Shown here: positions 19,225 to 24,087 of the stretch, in pieces
Layout: every line of letters starts with the position of its first letter
Numbering within the stretch: the first letter of the stretch is position 1
Assembly (NCBI GenBank): GCA_030407315.1
Contig: JALQPE010003132.1
Span: 1 to 24,087, forward strand
Length of the DNA stretch: 24,087 nucleotides
Source of the DNA: Asparagopsis taxiformis
Lineage: Eukaryota; Rhodophyta; Florideophyceae; Bonnemaisoniales; Bonnemaisoniaceae
Reading direction: 5' to 3'
The notes under the pieces: model-generated
The model's input: the letters and a program-made list of their open reading frames with translations, nothing else
The model's database searches: none
Told to the model about the DNA's origin: nothing
Translations under genes and position numbers: made by a program

Positions 19225-22200
19225 CTAATTCCATGCTCTAAACGCTGTCCCATAATGAACGTAGAGCTCCTGCCCCGGACGGATATCGCGGATTGCACGT
19301 ACTACAATGATCTTCGGATTTTCTAGGTCCTTCGCCTTGAGCTTCTTCCCCGTCGAACCGCTGCTGTAGTTCTCGACCAACTCGACGTTGGCCATCCGCC
19401 TGGTGTCTTCCGCGGAGTGTCCTCACCTCGCAAATACCGCGGGTCGTTGATGAACTGCGCCGAACAGAACGGAGCCGGAACAATCCAAATTGGATGCTCG
19501 ATGTTTTCGTCGTCCTCCGCTGTTGCATACAGCTTGATAGCATACATCAAGAATGTTTCCTTCGTTATCGCCATGTGACCCTCTCCGTACGCGAACCTCA
19601 TCGACTCCTTGCTCATATCAGAGTACACAACAGTTCCGTAGTATGCACATACTTCGTCACCAACATTAAATGTCTGTTCAGCGAAGAGCCCTCTTCCTGC
19701 ATTTGGATGCTTAATCAGCGATGGTCGAACGCTCAATTTTTTCGCAACACAATCGTGTGCCCGCATCACGCGAGGGTTTTCAGTTTGCAACCAGCGGCGC
19801 AGGGAAGGTGGCCAATAATGTACCGGTTTCTCCATGTGCTCGCGCGACGCAATCGACTCTGGGCACAGCTGCCAGAGGTACTGCCGAATATATTTCGGGA
19901 ACCTCTGGTACAGGGAAGGCCAGGTGGGGGTTCGATGATCCTGCGTTCCCTCTGCGTACGCATCGTGACAGAGGGGGACGCCAAGAAACTTCTCAGCACT
20001 CTGTTTCGCTTCTGTCGTGACCCTCATGTCAGTGTTGTTTGAAAGAATTACACGTGACATGACTGCACACAGCTTTGGAAGCGATCGTACCACACACAAT
20101 TTGTCCATGTCACTGCCGACGAAAACACGGTGCTCAGGCAAGCTCATAGCTGCTTTTCCCGTTGCGAAAGTGCCAGAGAATGGATCGACAACAATATCAC
20201 CAGGCTGTGAATGCTGGCTGATCAACTCCATCATGAGCGACGCTCTTCTGCTCTGCACGAACTCTGACCGTAGCACGGTTGTGCTCCTTGTTCGCCACAC
20301 CATCTCATTCGAATCGATGGCGGGCATATTGATGGTGACGTTGCACCACGCCGGGTACGTGCCGTCCATGTATCCGTGGTTCCTATAGGCCACCATCTCG
20401 CTTCCGGTCTTGAACGGAACACCTCGCTTCCAGAAGTGGATAGCGACCTCTGCCATGTTCATGCGTTGGTACCTCTCCGCCCCGGCATTTGATAGAGGTG
20501 CCCAGGTAGTCGGACAAACACAGAGGTACCTCGTCAACGAAGAAAACTGAATTCCGAACGACGTCCTCCTCCTCCTCGTCCTCCTCCTCATCCGCACTTT
20601 CTTCGCCACTGTGCTGCGATGCTTCGGAGTCCGAATTCATGGACGTAACCTCTTCTTCATCCGACCGTCATCACTGGCAGCAGTATCGGTTGGGCCTTCT
20701 GACTGCGGTCCTTTGTACGTTTCAAGTAATGGAACCATTCGTAGAACTGCAAAACCGAGCAGAACACGATGCCGTGGCCACCGGGGCGCAACAGCTCGTC
20801 AAACACTTCGATGCTAGCCTGCATATCTTCTGCAGTTAGCCTGTCGTACGAAGAGTTGGAATCGTTCCTCTTACGACGAACATTGTAGGGCGGATCAGTC
20901 AGAATGAGCTGAACGTTGCCCGTGATGGGCACGTGTTTCTCGCTCTCGTCGGCACTGACCAAATCTTCGAAAGGGACGTCGTACACCCGGCAATACTGAC
21001 TCATTTTCGAAAGAAAGTCCTTTGCGAGAGCCTGCCCTTCACTTCCTGCTCTTCTGTCGCATGGGGTGACGGTGACGGGGGAGACGGCCCTTGGGCAGTA
21101 AGACTGGTCTCCCAGGTCCAAGTTGAAGCCTGGTTTGTGTGTCTTGTCGACGGAACCAAACCTCTCCCTCCTGTGTTGCGACGAGTGGGAGTGTCATCAA
21201 CCGGCTTGGGGACCTTTTCTGCGTCCGCGGCTTGTGGTGCCGGGCGGAGGACAGCCATAACGTCTTCGTCGAGGGTGTCAAAATACGCTGGCAGCTTGTC
21301 CGGATTTCCGCTGAGAAGTATATTTCCAGTGCCCCCCCAGCGGTCGGACTCCGGCCAGGTGTACAGGTCCGGGTTGACGATAAGAAACTGCAACCGGTCG
21401 AAGAACTTCCTCACAAGGTCCCTAAATGCACTGTGCTGCGCACTGGTTCTTGTCTCTACTTTTCCACCATATCCATCAGGATGAGATAGGGGAGCTTTGT
21501 TGTGGTAGAGATCTAGCTTCTGCTCCATCGGTGCGAATAGACCTTCATCGAGCACGTCAAACCAATGCTCACTGCTGTCGAAAATGATGTACGGCGCCAT
21601 CAACTCTTCGAAGCTGGAAAACTTTGCGGCGTAGGCCACATCGGTCCAAGCATGGTATAAAACTTGAACCACGTAACAAGCTCGATTAGTGCTTTTCCGA
21701 TGGCTGGGACGCGTGCGGCTTCGTTCCCCTCTTCGGCCGCATCTCCTATTCGGCGACGCGGCAGGTTCTTGTTGTGATTTCGGATGATAGACAAACGCTT
21801 GGAAATACATCAATACCTCGAACGTTTCCGGTGGAGCAAGAACGAAGGCGCTTGGTTCCCCGCGCTGCGGCGCCTGTAGTGGCGAAGGAAGCATGTTACA
21901 TCCAATAAGGAAGGTCTGCGGCACGATCCCAGAAAGGATGCAGTGCTCAACCCATTGCCCGATACGCTCATCCTGTCTTGAAAACTCGGCAATGGGTAAT
22001 GCCAGACGAACAATCTGCTTGGCTCGCTCAACGTTCATCTCTGCCATGACGATTTCGGCAACATCCGCCTCGACTCCAGCATTCTTCGAACGACCGCTGA
22101 AGGACATGCTGAGTCGACCTTGCAGCGCCACAAATTGTTCTTCCGTGCCCTGCGCAACCCAAGCGCCAAGGTCCGCGTATGTGAAACCTCCCGGCTTGTC

Positions 22201-22412
22201 CGTCAAGTCTGCGAAACTTGAGTGGGCGAATAAATCCAGCAAGAGGCGGAGGAAGTCTTTGCCAGCGAGAGTAGTTTCGCGGGCGGCGCGACTACGTTTC
22301 GACGTGTACCCATGTCACTAGAATCCTCCCAAGGGCTAGCGGGTTCGCGCAGAATTGGCACGTTTGCGTCGTCAACGATCGGATTGCTGTTGCGCCTGCG
22401 CTTATTCGTCAT
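19225..22412 (-). CDS. Amino DNA methyltransferase fused to a SET domain
   Basis: Start: ATG at 22412, giving MTNKRRRNSNPIVDD with a nuclear-signal-like KRRR; a candidate 53-nt intron (22257-22309) links it to the next frame. That frame (to about 21.1 kb) is an unrecognised region of about 370 residues. The methyltransferase follows: ILTDPPYN (motif IV, 20896-20885), LRPGGHGIVF, a W-A-P block (VCPTTWAPLSNAGAE) and, later, GDIVVDPFSGTFATGKAAM (SAM-binding motif I, about 20190-20155). Motif IV before motif I is the beta-class order; DPPY fits N6-adenine or N4-cytosine methylation. The C-terminus is a SET domain: NAGRGLFA, GDEVCAYYG, FINDP and, in another frame, ANVELVENYSS, IRPGQELYVHYG, ending TAG at 19225-19227. 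Frame changes occur near 21.05, 20.55-20.68 and 19.40-19.44 kb; an acidic run (EEEDEEEED) near 20.58 kb is either a linker or part of a 128-nt intron (20547-20674). Fusion is inferred from order, spacing and strand. Confidence 0.7.
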
Positions 22413-22736
22413 AATGGAATGAGTGGAAAATTCGGTACAGGATGGCGACCGCTCGGCGAGACAGTCAAATTTGACGACGTATCTCGTGACGTTTGCACTC
22501 TTTCGTGAGGAACACTGGTTGATATCGAACGGAACAGAGTATACGGGTACACAGCACTGGAAGGTCTTGAAACCCGTAACCGGTGTAGGTAATAAGTTGT
22601 GACGGATACGTGGTAGAGAAAAAATTTTAAAAAGATTGTGATTCCCTGCCTTTGAGTGTTGTACTGCAAGGCCGCCAGTCACATAGGTTGACACAGGTGC
22701 CTCACGCTTACCAGGTGAGCGACATCCGGACGGCCA
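22413..22736. other. Upstream region of gene B
   Basis: This 320-bp stretch lies between gene B's ATG and the inverted repeat copy and should contain its promoter. An open frame runs on upstream of the ATG to 22694 but has no family character. No TATA box was assigned. Confidence 0.35.
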
Positions 22737-22919
22737 CTGGACGTGGGGATGTCCGACTCAGATGCATTGCTGGCCAGCCCAGAAATTCTACAATTTCGGG
22801 CAGAAAAAATATTGCAAAAAACATCGATTTCGGCGGTCGATTGTGCCGTACGGCACACCCCATCTCAAAAACATGTTCACATGTGCATGTTTTTGAGAAT
22901 AGCCCAATTTTAATTCAAA
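22737..22919 (-). repeat. Single inverted copy of the array repeat
   Basis: Read on the minus strand this copy contains TTTGAATTAAAATT, the 34-nt hairpin (22864-22897), the GTGCCGTACGGCAC palindrome, CCGAAATTGTAGAATTTCTG and GGCTGGCCAGC, in the same order as in arrays 1 and 2. It is opposite in orientation to those arrays, so gene B is enclosed by inverted copies. The unit is truncated on both sides compared with the arrays. Confidence 0.85.
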
Positions 22920-23189
22920 GCAGGATGCAGATATTCGTCTTCTACCATTGTCAGAACACATTCGTATAACCACATTTGGAGAACCTGAGCCCAGAGCTAT
23001 CGGTTTTGGCGGGAGCTAAGCCATATCTCATATAATCAGTAACTACTTCCCGCCAGCTGAGTGGTGGAACCCCTGCTATTTCTACCAACGAGACATACGG
23101 GTGTCAACTCGGCAATCGTATATGATTTGGGTGCTAAATTTTTCAAGAGACGAATGGGCTTCGAAAAGGAGCCCAACTACGTCTACTTG
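22920..23189. other. Spacer, no gene seen
   Basis: No supported coding region or RNA. The sequence is A/T-moderate with no recognised relation to the neighbouring repeats. Confidence 0.35.
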
Positions 23190-23545
23190 TGATCCATGGG
23201 TATAGGACTATTCTATTCTTCTCCAGGCTTCCACCGTAGCCGCCTCCTCCGCCTCCGTTAATGGAAAGAATATCCGAACCGCACCTCAACATGTTCTTCA
23301 TGTGATCCATGGGTACTGACATCTCACATGCTCTCCAGGCTTCCACCGTAGCCGCCTCCTCCGCCTCCGTTAATGGCAACAATATCCAAACTGGACCTCT
23401 ACATGTTTTTCTTGTGATCCATGGGTACTGACATCTCACATGTTCTCCAGGCTTCCTCCAAAGCCGCCACCTCCACCTCCGTTAATGGAAAGAATACCCG
23501 AACCGCAGGCTTCCTCCATAGCCGCCTCCACCTCCGTTAATGGCA
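23190..23545. repeat. Tandem repeat of about 113 bp, glycine-rich on the minus strand
   Basis: TGATCCATGGGTA starts at 23190, 23303 and 23415 (periods 113 and 112). Each is followed by CCAGGCTTCC, GCCGCC, and CTCCGTTAATGG; a truncated fourth copy begins at about 23505. On the minus strand one phase reads as INGGGGGGYGGSLE, but the period is not a multiple of three, so the phase differs from unit to unit and a continuous protein is unlikely. It could be a minisatellite or an expanded fragment of a glycine-rich gene. Confidence 0.75.
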
Positions 23546-24026
23546 AAAACATCTCACCGGGCTGAAAACGGACGGACGACATTGGGTTCGTTCCGCTGCG
23601 TAGACGTTTAGAATCTTGTTAGGAAAAAGTAAACGAAAGAGAATGACATCTCATCTCTGTCGCAATATGTTCCATTTTCAAGTTCTCGGGTTCCACAACC
23701 ATCAAGGCCTGGATCGAACCCTCTTCGATGGATAGGACAAATAGTGGAAGGCTTTTAAGCCTGTGACCAAGCGGCTATTGATTGGTTGGAGGAAGGAAAT
23801 TACAGAGGAAATTTAGCTGAGTACGGTGCTCGCGATAGCTGTTAGGTTAAAGTCAAATATGTGTTTTCGATTATTTTTCGTACGAAAATGTCTTGCAAAA
23901 GACGATGCTTTGTCGTTTCTCCTGGAGGGAGTCCGTTGCATTGCACTCAATTCGAGAGCATCGTCATGAAGGAGGAGGATTCTTCTTTCTGCTTGTTAGA
24001 ATCGGTTTAGGGCCATAGCTAATGCC
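23546..24026. other. Spacer, no gene seen
   Basis: About 480 bp with no supported gene, RNA or repeat. It lies between the glycine-type tandem repeat and the next copy of the array repeat. Confidence 0.35.
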
Positions 24027-24087
24027 ATTACTGGCCAGCCCAGAAATTTAGAATTTCGGGCAGCAAAATATTGTAAAAAACCTTGAG
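24027..24087 (-). repeat. Start of another inverted copy of the array repeat, cut by the window end
   Basis: On the minus strand it reads CCGAAATTCTAAATTTCTGG followed by GCTGGCCAGTAATGG, the same segment as in the 22.74-kb copy. The hairpin part would lie beyond the window. The repeat family therefore continues to the right of this sequence. Confidence 0.75.

Noticed and set aside
19494..20042. 182-codon + strand frame opposite gene B
   Set aside because: It is the complement of the SET/methyltransferase coding region and has no family pattern.
20475..20529. A 55-nt GTACCT...CGGAG interval as an intron of gene B
   Set aside because: It would remove the VCPTTWAPLSNAGAE block that looks like a genuine methyltransferase segment.

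Overview
This is a eukaryotic, repeat-rich nuclear window with no sign of bacterial gene organisation. It carries a chromodomain-bearing Ty3/gypsy retroelement, tandem repeats, a SET histone-methyltransferase-type domain, and genes whose frame changes look either like short introns or like single-base indels. The host lineage cannot be fixed from sequence alone. A fungus fits best (chromoviruses, short introns, 2OG oxygenases linked to transposons), but an alga or other protist is possible.

Left part (1 to about 10.3 kb, + strand): a decayed Ty3/gypsy chromovirus-like element. It has a putative 5' LTR/leader with a TATA box, gag (coiled coil, capsid, CCHC zinc knuckle), retropepsin with an altered DTC motif, reverse transcriptase (YLDD), RNase H, integrase (H-x4-H-x29-C-x2-C and D,D35E) and a C-terminal chromodomain. 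The reading frame changes at least ten times, mostly without premature stops. Downstream are about 2.6 kb of non-coding sequence with a 345-bp tandem duplication. No second LTR was recognised. The element is strikingly rich in the trinucleotide ACG on its coding strand, also in non-coding parts.

Middle (10.3 to 11.9 kb): two copies of an 80-bp repeat rich in GGACGTCC, then about 0.9 kb of almost G-free C/T-rich DNA.

Right part (11.9 to 24.1 kb): the interesting module. Gene A (13.64-17.57 kb, minus) encodes a ParB/sulfiredoxin-like protein followed directly, in the same frame after one TGA, by a 2-oxoglutarate/Fe(II) oxygenase-like protein. Gene B (19.2-22.4 kb, minus) encodes an unknown N-terminal region, a beta-class amino DNA methyltransferase (DPPY, then DPFSGTF) and a C-terminal SET domain, apparently in one protein. 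The two loci are separated and flanked by copies of one repeat family carrying two palindromes. Array 1 (11.93-13.37 kb) and array 2 (17.9-19.08 kb) are in one orientation; single copies at 22.74 and 24.03 kb are inverted.

Taken together, a possible DNA-methylation writer fused to a histone-methylation writer, a possible oxidative eraser and a ParB-fold protein sit among shared palindromic repeats. This looks like an undescribed mobile or selfish chromatin-modifying module. No transposase or recombinase was recognised, so mobility is inference. Gene models here are provisional because the window lacks transcript evidence and the retroelement shows that single-base frame breaks are common.
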